In this document: positions 6,709-14,742 of the stretch, one piece after another
Numbering within the stretch: position 1 is the stretch's first letter
Layout of the letters: each line of letters opens with the position of its first letter
From: Bacillota bacterium
Lineage (GTDB): Bacteria > Bacillota > Clostridia > Tissierellales > Peptoniphilaceae
Length of the DNA: 16,693 nt
Assembly: GCA_023442495.1 (NCBI GenBank)
Contig: JAEZZB010000090.1
Location: 1 to 16,693 of the forward strand
Direction: 5' to 3'
Program-made: the position numbers and the translations under genes
The notes under the pieces: model-generated
Told to the model about the DNA's origin: nothing
The model's input: the letters and a program-made list of their open reading frames with translations, nothing else
Database searches by the model: none

Positions 6709-6759
6709 AGAAAATGTTAGGACTTTTTGTAAAATAATTCGGATAGGAGTAATAAAATA

Positions 6760-7422
6760 TTGAGGAATAAGTTTAAAGGGTTTTCTGCAGACCTAGTACA
6801 AAATGCAGAATTTGATGGAAAGTTTGAATTACCTATTGTTTATCAGGAAAAAGAGGAGATTATTCCCTTGGACATGATTCCATTTGATAAAAGGAATAAA
6901 TATAAAGAACAGAACGATTTATTTATTCATTTTTTTATCAATGATGAGAAATTTGTTCAGCTACTAAGCAATCCTAATAAATATATTGAAGAGCTAAAAT
7001 CATTTAAAGGTGTTATCTCTCCAGATTTTTCACTTTATAGAGATATGCCTTATTTAGAACAGGCAAGTAATACTTATATAAATAGGTCACTTGGACATTA
7101 TATGCAATCACAAGGAATTTATGTGATTCCAAATGTAAGATGGAGCGACAGAAGAAGTTTTGACTATTGTTTTGACGGATTAGAAATTGGTGGTATTTAT
7201 TGTATTAGTACTCATGGATGTATTAAACGAAAAGTAGATCAACACTATTTTAAGCAAGGTTTAGAAGAATTTATTAAACGATTAAAACCTAGGAAAGTCT
7301 TAGTTCATGGTGCAATGCCAGAAGATATTTTTAGAAAGTATATAGACGAGACAGAATTTGTCCATTACTCTAGTTATACATCTAGATTGTTTGCGGAGGT
7401 GGCTAATGGGAACAGGGATTAG
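6760..7422 (+). CDS. DUF4417 family protein
   Basis: The 220-residue protein matches DUF4417, a family of unknown biochemical function common in Firmicute phages and integrative elements. Characteristic stretches are FKGVISPDFSLYRDMPYLEQ, NTYINRSLGHYMQSQGIYVI, PNVRWSDRRSFDYCFDGL and ISTHGCIKR (about residues 85-160). The start is TTG with AGGAG 10 bases upstream; no ATG occurs earlier in the frame. Its end overlaps the next gene by 17 bases. Placed between a repressor/metallopeptidase pair and a toxin/immunity pair, it is probably part of the mobile-element cargo; whether it helps the toxin is unknown. Confidence 0.8.
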   Translation: MRNKFKGFSADLVQNAEFDGKFELPIVYQEKEEIIPLDMIPFDKRNKYKEQNDLFIHFFINDEKFVQLLSNPNKYIEELKSFKGVISPDFSLYRDMPYLEQASNTYINRSLGHYMQSQGIYVIPNVRWSDRRSFDYCFDGLEIGGIYCISTHGCIKRKVDQHYFKQGLEEFIKRLKPRKVLVHGAMPEDIFRKYIDETEFVHYSSYTSRLFAEVANGNRD

Positions 7423-7819
7423 TGGAGACTACAAGTCAACATTAGGATCACTTAAGCCAGAGCATCTGATGGATGAATTGAAAAATAGTGGATATAAGTA
7501 TAATGAAAATGATGTTGTGATGGTTACTAAAACGAAGAAAAATGAATTGGTATGGTTAGAAAAAGGAACAAGCACAAAAGGACTAAAGCATATTATAGAA
7601 GGGCATGCAAATGATTTTAAAAATAAGTTTGGAGTTTCAAAAGAAGCTATTCCATCAACAATCAAAGATATTTTTAGTCAAGGAATAGAAGTAAGTTCCA
7701 AAGTAAAAAATGGAGGTATTGAAAAAATTTATGAACACAAAGGCGAATACATTGTAATAGCTGGTGTAGGAACAAATGGATTTATAGTATCAGTGTACCC
7801 AGGAGGTTCAAAAAAATGA
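7406..7819 (+). CDS. Small toxin candidate, BECR/EndoU-like RNase fold
   Basis: The 137-residue protein resembles C-terminal domains of polymorphic toxins and phage BECR-type (Barnase-EndoU-ColicinE5-RelE) nucleases. The typical series is present: VWLEKG then KGLKHIIEGHANDFKNKFG (about residues 53-71), a helix with IPSTIKDIFSQG, and terminal strands EKIYEHKGEYIVIAG, TNGFIVSVYPGG. The conserved His in KHIIEGH is a candidate catalytic residue. It lacks the long delivery part of full polymorphic toxins, so it is either a free intracellular toxin or a detached cassette. The start at 7406 is chosen for GGAGGTGG at 7396-7403. It overlaps the immunity candidate by ATGA. The predicted RNA target is unknown and nuclease activity is inference. 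Confidence 0.55.
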   Translation: MGTGISGDYKSTLGSLKPEHLMDELKNSGYKYNENDVVMVTKTKKNELVWLEKGTSTKGLKHIIEGHANDFKNKFGVSKEAIPSTIKDIFSQGIEVSSKVKNGGIEKIYEHKGEYIVIAGVGTNGFIVSVYPGGSKK

Positions 7820-8148
7820 AGACATTAAGAATAATGCTTGACTTTATATCAGGCCCTTTATGGAAGGATGTTTTTGATACAAAGACAAAAGAATTGATAA
7901 CAGGAATCGACATAGTAGATAATGATGAGTATTTGCAACAATTAAATGAAAAAATACAAGCTCTTTATTCATCTTACTACAAAATTAATTATAGAGATCA
8001 GCCAATTTATTTTGATGAAGACCAAGAAAAAGCTGATAAAGAAAAAATGCTAGTCTTACTTCAAAAGTTAATTGATAGACTAAATGAAATCAACGACGGA
8101 AGTTTTGTGATTGATGACAGGGAAACTGAAAGAATAAGGAATCTATAA
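7816..8148 (+). CDS. Immunity-protein candidate for the preceding toxin
   Basis: The 110-residue acidic protein starts inside the toxin's last codons (ATGA at 7816-7819) with AGGAGG at 7801-7806, the tightest possible coupling. The N-terminus MKTLRIMLDFISGPLWKDVF, followed by acidic VDNDEYLQQLNEKIQALY and the C-terminal EINDGSFVIDD, resembles short immunity proteins paired with polymorphic-toxin nucleases. Size, charge and order (toxin first, immunity second) support neutralisation by direct binding. I cannot name a Pfam family with certainty; an unrelated accessory role is possible. A terminator follows about 90 bases downstream, closing a three-gene operon with the DUF4417 protein. Confidence 0.6.
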   Translation: MKTLRIMLDFISGPLWKDVFDTKTKELITGIDIVDNDEYLQQLNEKIQALYSSYYKINYRDQPIYFDEDQEKADKEKMLVLLQKLIDRLNEINDGSFVIDDRETERIRNL

Positions 8149-8236
8149 AAATGTATGGAGATTGTAGTTTAAAAGTTGTAAGATTTATTAGTAAGAAAAT
8201 TAATTGAAGTAATTGTGATAAATGGAAATATCCTCC

Positions 8237-8262
8237 AAGTTGGTTTTTAGGTCCAACTTTTT
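8237..8262 (+). terminator. Terminator of the DUF4417/toxin/immunity operon
   Basis: AAGTTGG (8237-8243) pairs with CCAACTT (8253-8259) around a 9-base loop, followed by a T5 run. It lies 89 bases after the last stop codon. Confidence 0.65.
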
Positions 8263-8479
8263 GGGGTCAGTTCATACATAAGTAGAGCCTTTTTTTGTTG
8301 TATAATAAAGTTACTATATTATATGATTTGACGATGGTATTAGCATAGAAAATGAATTAATAAGTATAATTAATTGATATGTTTCTGAATACGTACTAGT
8401 ATAAAAAGTTCTATGATATATTTGCAAATACGAGGAAAAAGCTAAAAAAGTCAATTATATGTTTGTAAAAACGCAAAAA

Positions 8480-8789
8480 TGGACTTTTTATCGATAGTGT
8501 CGACTTGAGGCATGTTGAAGCCCTAAACCTACTATCACGTGATTAGTGAATCATGGGTAGGTCTCATGTAAGACTTTCCCAAAGAAATGCGAGTGAGTAT
8601 CCGACACGCTCACTAAATCATAGATTTGAGAGCTGCAGGTATAACTTCGACCAACAATTCCTACGGGAAGAGGGTCTACAGTTAAGCATTTATTGGTGAA
8701 AGCTACGGCGGAGGCTATAGTATTGATGACATGCACCTAACCAGACGAGTGTAGCGAGTCTTAGGTATCATAGACATTAGTTTTTTTTT
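8480..8789 (+). ncRNA. Structured noncoding RNA candidate (repeat copy C core)
   Basis: No reading frame explains this GC-richer patch, yet it contains nested long-range pairings: TAGTGTC (8495-8501) with GACATTA (8773-8779, one G-U), GCATGT (8510-8515) with ACATGC (8729-8734) and AGCC (8519-8522) with GGCT (8713-8716). Inside are local hairpins ACCTAC/GTAGGT (8527-8562), AGTGAG/CTCACT (8592-8614) and TTCC-TACG-GGAA (8658-8669), and near the end ACCTA/TAGGT with inner AGAC/GTCT (8735-8766). The element ends in T9 (8781-8789). A competing pairing ATCGATA (8490-8496) with TATTGAT (8721-8727) hints at a pseudoknot or switch. Two degenerate relatives lie in the same window. This is the architecture of large ornate bacterial RNAs such as raiA, ROOL or GOLLD, but I cannot assign a class by eye. 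Confidence 0.55.
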
Positions 8790-9030
8790 AGACAATAGGT
8801 TTCACTCTTGAAGAAAAACTGAATTGGCACTACTGTGTGACCTTAGGGTATGCCAAGAATTCCGAAGAAGCCTATCCAAGTAAGGTTGATTAGTGAATTC
8901 TACGGCCAAGGGAATAGAGTGTCAAAGTCTCTAAAAGCCTTGAAATCGATAAGTTTATGAATTTTGAACTAGATAATTGTATGATTAATTTTTTAGAATA
9001 AGTATTCAAAAAAATCTTTCAAATACTTAG
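8790..9030 (+). repeat. Downstream tail of repeat copy C
   Basis: This gene-free stretch continues the repeat: 8936-9050 aligns with 4194-4310 of copy B (CTTGAAATCGATAAGTTTATG against CTTGAAATAAATAGGTTTATG). It contains a GGCA/TGCC stem region around 8824-8852 and a 7-bp hairpin AAGTATT/AATACTT (9000-9006/9022-9028). Whether it belongs to the same transcript as the core is unclear, because the T9 run lies between them. Confidence 0.45.
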
Positions 9031-9120
9031 TCATAGCAACACTATAAATAACATGGAAAGGTCGTAGCAACACTTTAGATATTTTGGTAGGTCGTGCCAA
9101 CAGTATAGATGGTGTTATAG
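9031..9120 (+). repeat. Three tandem repeats of about 30 bp
   Basis: Units at 9031-9061, 9062-9091 and 9092-9120 share the start TCRTAGCAACACTATAGAT with a few changes (third unit TCGTGCCAACAGTATAGAT). They end 35 bases before the next start codon, so they may be regulator sites. The periodicity is about three helical turns. Confidence 0.7.
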
Positions 9121-9155
9121 TAAAAATAAAATTGAATTATTGGGAGTATACAATT

Positions 9156-9689
9156 ATGAAGTTTAACCCTAGAGATTGGGATATTAATACAGAAGTTGAA
9201 ACAGGAAATGATGATTTCGTATATGGCAATTACGTAGAGTGGGACAGATTTAGACGTGAAAATGAAGAAGAGTTATTTGATTATTTTGGTGTTGAATTAC
9301 CTTGGGGCAAAAGTTTAACATTACAGGAATACGTCGATTTTATTTCTCAAGAAATATTTCAAAATACAAATTTGTGCAAAGAATATCTTGAAAACGAATT
9401 ATTGATGGATAATACTGGTGCACATTTATATAACGCATCAATAAAGTTTATTGAACGTAAAAGTAAGATATCAGATAGTCTTGTTTCAAGTATTTTTGAT
9501 TACTACAAAGTACCATCAGGAACAGATTATGAATGTGAGCTTCCTGAATATTTAAGATATTGGAAAGAGGATTTTTCTGGATTTGAATATGATAATTATA
9601 GAAAACATCCAATAAAAGTTGAAAAATACGAAGAAATAATAAATGATATTTTTAATAAGGTAGGCTCTAATACAGACGAGTTAATATAA
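9156..9689 (+). CDS. Unrecognised acidic 177-residue protein
   Basis: The start at 9156 (MKFNPRDWDINTEVETGNDD) is chosen because GGGAG lies 9 bases upstream; an ATG at 9084 lies within the tandem repeats. The product is soluble and acidic, rich in Glu, Asp, Tyr and Trp, with predicted helices throughout (for example EEELFDYFGVELPWGKSLTL and LRYWKEDFSGFEYDNY). No catalytic motif or membrane segment is seen. Acidic single-domain proteins of this size in such islands are often immunity or anti-defence proteins, but that is only an analogy. It is followed by a broken HEPN-like gene 39 bases away, so they may once have formed a unit. Confidence 0.6.
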   Translation: MKFNPRDWDINTEVETGNDDFVYGNYVEWDRFRRENEEELFDYFGVELPWGKSLTLQEYVDFISQEIFQNTNLCKEYLENELLMDNTGAHLYNASIKFIERKSKISDSLVSSIFDYYKVPSGTDYECELPEYLRYWKEDFSGFEYDNYRKHPIKVEKYEEIINDIFNKVGSNTDELI

Positions 9690-9728
9690 AAGTCATTACT
9701 TTTATCTTCACTTATAATAACAGAGGAT

Positions 9729-10076
9729 ATGTTTAAGAGCGTAATAGTAGAAAAAATACCTCATGACAACGAAATATCAGAATTTGGGAAAGAAATAATT
9801 CAAGCTGAAATAGATAGAATTTTACGTGGGAATAATGAAGGTAAGAATACTTTGTTTAAGAAACTTTACAAAGAAAAAGCACCAGATTAAAAGTGGATAG
9901 ACTTATGAAACTCATTAGCGCATGATATTGAAAGTTCGACGATTATCAATAATGAAATTAAGTATATAAACTTTAAAAATGAAAAAGAAGAAATGTATAT
10001 AATATCAGACATAAAACAAGATTTGATTCAGTTTTGTAAAGAAATAAAAGAAATAATAGATAGTAATCTTAACTGA
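9729..10076 (+). pseudogene. HEPN-like protein with two nonsense codons
   Basis: One frame runs from ATG at 9729 to TGA at 10074 (115 codons) and is interrupted only by TAA (9888-9890) and TGA (9906-9908). Read through, the middle is KWIDL-stop-NSLAHDIES: with Arg at the stop this becomes RNSLAH, the Rx4-6H motif of HEPN RNases used in toxin-antitoxin and abortive-infection systems. Both stops fit single C-to-T changes (CGA to TGA, CAA to TAA). The flanking sequence is all-helical, as HEPN folds are (EIIQAEIDRILRGN before, DIKQDLIQFCKEIKEIID after). The remaining frame is free of frameshifts, so inactivation looks recent. If correct, the lost activity is RNA cleavage. HEPN proteins are diverse, so the subfamily stays open. 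Confidence 0.55.
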
Positions 10077-10248
10077 GTATATATAAAGAAATAAAAAAGC
10101 AATGTTAATATCAAGTTAAAAATTGGTGAGTGTTGATATGGATTGAGAAAATTAATTTTTTTTAACAAAAGCTAATAAAAAAGCTATTTATTAGAAATCG
10201 TTTAATAACTAGAATTAATTGAAATTAAATTATAGGTAGGAGAAGTTA

Positions 10249-10893
10249 ATGGAACAAAAGGGTAATTTGTATCAAAAAATAGAACTTATTAATAAACTAA
10301 TAAGTGAAGGAAGCAAGGATAATTTTTATGATATGCTAAAAAAATTTAGTTTTAAAGAATGGTCGATTACAATAATATTGATTTTACAGTTATTATTTCT
10401 TATGTCGAATGGATTATTCACAATTATTAAAATTAATAATGTGGTTTTATCTATGGTTTTTATAATATTATTAATTTTTAATGTTTTTTCATTAATTAAT
10501 AGCATTAATATTTATTTCAAGAGCGAATCTAGGATACAACATAGAGAGGAAACTAGGAATAAAGTAAGGGAGATTATTGGAGATTTTGATGATGTCTTTG
10601 ATAGTGAATTTTTTAAATTTGTTCAGTTTTTAATTAAAGAGGAAGATAATAGAGTTAAAATGGAGAAAGAAGATAAGAAGTTTTATCTCGGTGTATCATC
10701 AACAGTAATAGCTTTTATTTTTTCTAGAACACAGATTAATTTAGATATCAAATTAGCTCTGTTTTTGGTTTTATTTTTTTCTATAATACTCATATTAATT
10801 TCTTGTTTAGTTGAATTTATTAGAGAAATAAAAAGTCCATATTATAATAAATTAAAACGGGTGTATAATTATATTAAATTTAACATTAAATAA
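10249..10893 (+). CDS. Four-helix membrane protein of unknown function
   Basis: The 214-residue protein has two hydrophobic hairpins: segments at about residues 38-60 and 65-90, then at 146-160 and 167-191. Between them lies a charged soluble region of about 55 residues (KSESRIQHREETRNKVREII onward), likely cytoplasmic, and an N-terminal 37-residue helical tail. The ribosome site AGGAGAAG is 4 bases before the ATG. Codon use is extremely AT-rich. Membrane proteins with paired hairpins are frequent effectors in defence systems, and the HEPN-like pseudogene lies directly upstream, but I recognise no family. The 172-base gap to the pseudogene has no clear promoter. Confidence 0.65.
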   Translation: MEQKGNLYQKIELINKLISEGSKDNFYDMLKKFSFKEWSITIILILQLLFLMSNGLFTIIKINNVVLSMVFIILLIFNVFSLINSINIYFKSESRIQHREETRNKVREIIGDFDDVFDSEFFKFVQFLIKEEDNRVKMEKEDKKFYLGVSSTVIAFIFSRTQINLDIKLALFLVLFFSIILILISCLVEFIREIKSPYYNKLKRVYNYIKFNIK

Positions 10894-11003
10894 GTTATTA
10901 AATATGGTTTTGAACGAATTAACTTATCAGTTATACTTGTACCTAAAGTTCGCTATTATTAAGCAACTGCTTCAGATTATCTTGTTATAAGAAATCATGG
11001 TAA

Positions 11004-11309
11004 GGTTTAAGATTTTTTATCAGCCCAAATTCCCATTATATTAAAGGAAAAGTTTGGACTATAGATGTTATGATTCGTGAGATTCGTAGACTTGTTTCAA
11101 AGAGAAAGTCTGAGGAGTGTATAACAGTAGAAATGAATCTTGCATGTGTTCAGGCAGCATGTGTTTTTTATAGATTTGAGATCTATAAATTTTTAGAATC
11201 TGGATATGAACTAAATGAGAATTCTTATGAAGTTGAGGGGCTCAGTAATTCTAACCATAATTTTGTAAAGTTGTATTTAGCTTTAAGATTCTATAAAAAG
11301 ATTAAATAG
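11004..11309 (+). pseudogene. Possible coding remnant
   Basis: The frame is open from just after TAA (11001-11003) to TAG-terminated end at 11309 and reads FFISPNSHYIKGKVWTIDVM, then IREIRRLVSKRKSEECITVE and a C-terminal EGLSNSNHNFVKLYLALRFY. The first ATG (11070) has no ribosome site and lies inside protein-like sequence, so the 5' part seems lost. Cys-rich AACVFY and the pattern YKFLESGYEL recall acetyltransferase ends, but this is too weak for a call. It could be a small real protein with a non-ATG start. Confidence 0.35.
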
Positions 11310-11451
11310 AAATTATTAAGTTATAATTATATTGTTAGAAAATTTCAAAAAAAAATAAATAATTATTATTTTAATACAACTTAAAACAAGTTTATATAGT
11401 ATTTTATATAACAGATAATTATTTAGGATATTAATAATAAGGGAGGTAAAG

Positions 11452-11935
11452 ATGGACCATGATTGTAGTTTTAGAAAAGGAAATAAGTGGTTCAGATTTA
11501 GAGCTGCAGCAATTATAGTCGAAGATAATTGTGTCTTGTTTGCAGGAAATGACGTTGAGGACTATTACTACTCTATAGGCGGAGGAGTTCATTTAGGAGA
11601 AACAACGGAAGAAGCTGTAAAAAGGGGAGGTCTTTGAAGAAACTGGAGTTGAGTATGAGGTAGATCGTCTTGCCGTGATACACGAGAATTTCTTTGTTGT
11701 AAGTTCTGACTTAAAAGGCGTCGATTGCCATGAGATAGCCTTTTATTACATGATGAAACCAAAGGGTAATAAGTCTCTTAATAGTCAAAGTTTTACTAAG
11801 AGTGGAGTAAAAGAGTCTATGCACTGGATACCAATTGATGAGCTTGAAAAATATAATGCTTATCCATCATTTATGAAAGAATACCTTCAATCCGATTATA
11901 TTGGAGTTCGTCATATCATTACCGATGAAAGGTAA
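11452..11935 (+). pseudogene. Nudix hydrolase with a one-base insertion in the Nudix box
   Basis: Nudix hydrolases cleave nucleoside diphosphates linked to other moieties, using the box Gx5Ex7REUxEExGU. Here the first frame reads IGGGVHLGETTEEAVKR and then runs out at TGA; dropping one G from GGGG (11624-11627) continues as EVFEETGVEYE, completing the box exactly. The corrected product is about 160 residues, normal for the family, with the N-terminal strand RFRAAAIIVEDNCVLFAG and C-terminal helix EYLQSDYIG. GGGAGGTAAAG precedes the ATG. As written, the protein would lose the metal-binding REUxEE segment and be inactive. A single homopolymer error in a draft assembly is a real alternative. Substrate cannot be told. 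Confidence 0.85.
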
Positions 11936-11975
11936 AAATAAATATATAAGTTCAATTGATATCGATGAGTGAATT

Positions 11976-12080
11976 ATGGAATATACTTTTGAAAAGTTAA
12001 ACAAAGATAATTTTAATAAGTATTTTGATTATTTATTATTTGAACTATTAAAAAAGATTAATTTGAATAGATTACAATAA
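11976..12080 (+). CDS. Small 34-residue frame upstream of the ABC remnant
   Basis: ATG at 11976 after GAGTG opens a 34-codon frame (MEYTFEKLNKDNFNKYFDYL). Its TAA at 12078-12080 is in the same frame as the decayed ABC transporter that follows, so it may be an upstream part of that gene with a nonsense codon, or a remnant of another gene. No homology recognised. Confidence 0.25.
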   Translation: MEYTFEKLNKDNFNKYFDYLLFELLKKINLNRLQ

Positions 12081-13396
12081 GAATACGGCATTTTTATTAA
12101 ACATAATATTTTTAACTCCATAACTTTGATGGATCATATTGATATCAATTCAAGGAAAAAAGGTAAATATATAAACAATTTAACTAAAGATATAGATACG
12201 GTGTATGAAAATTATATCTTATGTAGTATTCAATTATTAATCAGTTTAGTTACAGCTTCTGTATATTTAATATATATGATAAATATGAATTTATTTTTAT
12301 CTGTAATTATTATCATTGCTTCTTTTATTGGATTTTTTATTCCTAGAATTACTGGGGATAAAATAAATATAAAAAGGAAAAATTTTAGTGATAAAAATGG
12401 AGAATTTATTGAGTTAACTTCAGATTTATTAAATGCTAGCGAACTATTTAATAAGGATACAAGTAAAAAGTTTTTGAAAACTTTTGATTAGAATAATGAA
12501 ATTTATGAAGACATGCAATTGGATCTAGCTAACTATATATCTTACACAAATATATTGTCTGGACTATCCCTGTACTTAATCAATATAGTTACGTTTGTAT
12601 GTGTGATAATATTTATCTCACTAGACTATATATCAATGTCTTCATTAATCGCTATAATAGCTTACATAGATTTAATAGTTATTCCTATAAGAGATTTAAT
12701 ATATCAAGTAATTACAATAAAATCTTCAAGAAAATTGATTGAAAAATTTGAGTTTTACTTTAATAATAAATCTAAAAATAGAGAAACTATAGATGAATTT
12801 AAATATATGAGGATAAAAAACTTAAATTATACTAAAGATAAATTTAGTTTAAATAACATAAATATGATATTTAATAAATCATGCAAATATGCTATTGTTG
12901 GTGACAATAGTTCATGGAAATCCACTCTAGCAAAGTTGATATCCTTAGAATTAAAACCGAATGAACAAGAGATTTTTATTAATGGTGTAGATATATTGGA
13001 TTTGGATATAAGCGATTTAATATTTTATTCATCTTCTGCAATTGTATTTAAGGGAAGTGTTTTAGATAATATAACTATTTCTAATAAGAATAATCTTGTA
13101 GATAAAGAATATATAAAGATTGTTGATGATTTTAGTGATAGAAATACAGAATATTTTGGAAATAATTTAAGTTTTGGTCAAAAGGCAAAAATTGCTCTAT
13201 CCAGAGCTTTAAATTCTGATAAAGAGATAATTATACTTGATGAAATTTTTGCAAATGTAGATGAAAAAAGTGAATTAGAACTAACAAAAAAGCTATAGAA
13301 TCTGAGAAAACAATAATTCTAATAACTCATAATAGGAATAATAAATATTTAGATTTGTTTGATGAAGTTATTCAAATACATAAAGAAACAATTTAA
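12081..13396 (+). pseudogene. Decayed ABC exporter (permease-ATPase fusion)
   Basis: In one frame the permease part shows KGKYINNLTKDIDTVYENYI, which matches the 'GxxxxRLTNDVDxxE' coupling region of exporters, then several membrane segments (for example YILCSIQLLISLVTASVYLI and FVCVIIFISLDYISMSSLIA). The ATPase part has signature LSFGQKAKIALSRAL and Walker B EIIILDEIFANVDE. Walker A reads GDNSSWKST where GxxGxGKS/T is expected, so both loop glycines are changed. A TAG at 12489-12491 fits CAG to TAG, and one A missing from the A6 run at 13286-13291 shifts the frame; with A7 the end continues AIESEKTIILITHNR and stops at 13394-13396, including the H-loop His. The N-terminal membrane helices are missing. 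Peptide or bacteriocin export is typical of such half-transporters; substrate unknown. Confidence 0.8.
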
Positions 13397-13570
13397 ATAG
13401 ATTATCTAAAGTATAAGGTAAGAATTTAAAAATCTCCCTTGAAGATAAGATAGAAACAATAGAAAATGAAGCGTTTTCAATAATTAAAAATTCTGTAGAA
13501 ATTAAATAAATAAAAAAGTTATTACGATATTATTTTTAAATTTACATGTATCATGAAAGGAAAGTTATAT

Positions 13571-13966
13571 ATGAAAAAAATAAAATATATAATTATTGAA
13601 ATACTTACATTACTCTTATTAACAGCTTGTCAACAAAATAAAAATAAACAAAAATTAGCTGATATATTGAATCTTAAAGAAGACAATATAAAAAATATAA
13701 TAGTAGAAACAACATTAACTGAAAATAAATCACAAGTCATATTAGAAAAGAAAGACTATAAAAAATTCTTAGACAAGATTTTATCCTACAATATTATAGA
13801 AAAAGAAAACGATAAGGCAAAAGGTTGGCAATATGCAATAACAATAGAAACCGATGAAAATATTCAATTATTAATAATGGATAATAGAATTTATGTAGAT
13901 GATAAAATGTATATTTCAGATAACTTAGATAAAAATGATTTATTATATTTGTTTGAAAATAGATAA
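13571..13966 (+). CDS. Small lipoprotein
   Basis: The 131-residue protein has a lipoprotein signal: MKKIKYI, a hydrophobic stretch and lipobox LLTAC with Cys20 as the acylation site, so the mature part is anchored outside the membrane. The mature domain is Lys-rich and predicted as beta strands (YAITIETDENIQLLIMDNRI). The start at 13571 fits the signal peptide and an AAAGGAAAG ribosome site; a start 18 bases earlier would overlap that site. Its last codons lie just before the next gene, probably the same transcript. No named domain is recognised. Confidence 0.7.
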   Translation: MKKIKYIIIEILTLLLLTACQQNKNKQKLADILNLKEDNIKNIIVETTLTENKSQVILEKKDYKKFLDKILSYNIIEKENDKAKGWQYAITIETDENIQLLIMDNRIYVDDKMYISDNLDKNDLLYLFENR

Positions 13967-13994
13967 AAAATGGGATTTACATGAGGAATTAATT

Positions 13995-14501
13995 ATGGAA
14001 TTTATGGAAACAGAACGTTTAATACTTAGAGTTCCTACTCTAGATGATTTTGATGAACTCTATACAGTTCACGCAAATCCCGAGACGAATATTTTTAATC
14101 CGGGTTGGGAAAAACCAAGTAAAGAAGAATATATGAAGACTTTAAATGAAATCATAGAACATCATAAAAAATATGGATTTGGATATTATACTTTAGTAGA
14201 CAAATCTGATAATAAAGTTTTTGGTTTGTGTGGTTTAAGATTTACAACAATAGAAGATGAAAAATATATGAATCTTTATTATAGAATAGATCCATCTAAA
14301 ACAAGAAAGGGATTTGTCAAGGAAGCAGCTATAAAAATAATTGAATGTATCACTAAAAAATTAAATAATGAATACAAAGTAGTTGCACTAACTTTAGACA
14401 GAAATATTCCTTCAAGAAAAACTGCTGAATCACTAGGTTTAAAATATAATAAAGATTTTGATAATCTAGGTGGAGAAGGAAACGTTTATTACTTTAATTA
14501 G
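13995..14501 (+). CDS. GNAT acetyltransferase (RimJ/RimL-like)
   Basis: The 168-residue protein starts MEFMETERLILRVPTLDDFD, the standard N-terminus of RimJ/RimL-type GNATs that acetylate N-termini or small molecules. The body has YGFGYYTLVDKSDNKVFGLC (strands 3-4), MNLYYRIDPSKTRKGFVKEA (acetyl-CoA loop) and NIPSRKTAESLGLKY (the terminal 'N..S.k.aeklGf' motif). The acetyl-CoA loop TRKGFV departs from the usual R/QxxGxA, so cofactor binding may be weakened. GAGGA lies 7 bases before the start at 13995; earlier in-frame codons overlap the preceding lipoprotein gene. A short terminator follows 60 bases downstream. Substrate unknown. Confidence 0.8.
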   Translation: MEFMETERLILRVPTLDDFDELYTVHANPETNIFNPGWEKPSKEEYMKTLNEIIEHHKKYGFGYYTLVDKSDNKVFGLCGLRFTTIEDEKYMNLYYRIDPSKTRKGFVKEAAIKIIECITKKLNNEYKVVALTLDRNIPSRKTAESLGLKYNKDFDNLGGEGNVYYFN

Positions 14502-14563
14502 CGACAATATTAACGTAATAATAAATTTAAAATTATAAGGGTACAATATTCAATTTAAGTTTG

Positions 14564-14580
14564 AGGACGTGTCCTTTTTT
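14564..14580 (+). terminator. Rho-independent terminator after the GNAT gene
   Basis: AGGAC-GT-GTCCT (14564-14575) followed by T6. The loop is only two bases as drawn, so the top pair is probably open. Confidence 0.6.
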
Positions 14581-14742
14581 CATTAAAATATTCTATAGAA
14601 TTTTATGATAATGGTTATTTTGGAGTTGTTATAAGATCATTTGTAACAATAATATCAATTTCTAAATATGATTGAAAATAGAAAGATATGGGTAATCTTC
14701 GATTTTACAACTGTAAAAATGAAAAAATAATGGAGAATTATA

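Noticed and set aside
8551..8736. Minus-strand 61-residue open frame inside the RNA-like element
   Set aside because: No ribosome site, no motif, and it overlaps the paired segments of the structured element.
9031..9120. Possible CRISPR array
   Set aside because: The 30-bp units are contiguous with no spacers and diverge from each other; no cas gene is present.
13417..13509. Protein-like 30-codon stretch (LEDKIETIENEAFSIIKN) after the ABC remnant
   Set aside because: No start codon or ribosome site; perhaps debris of a further gene but not supportable.
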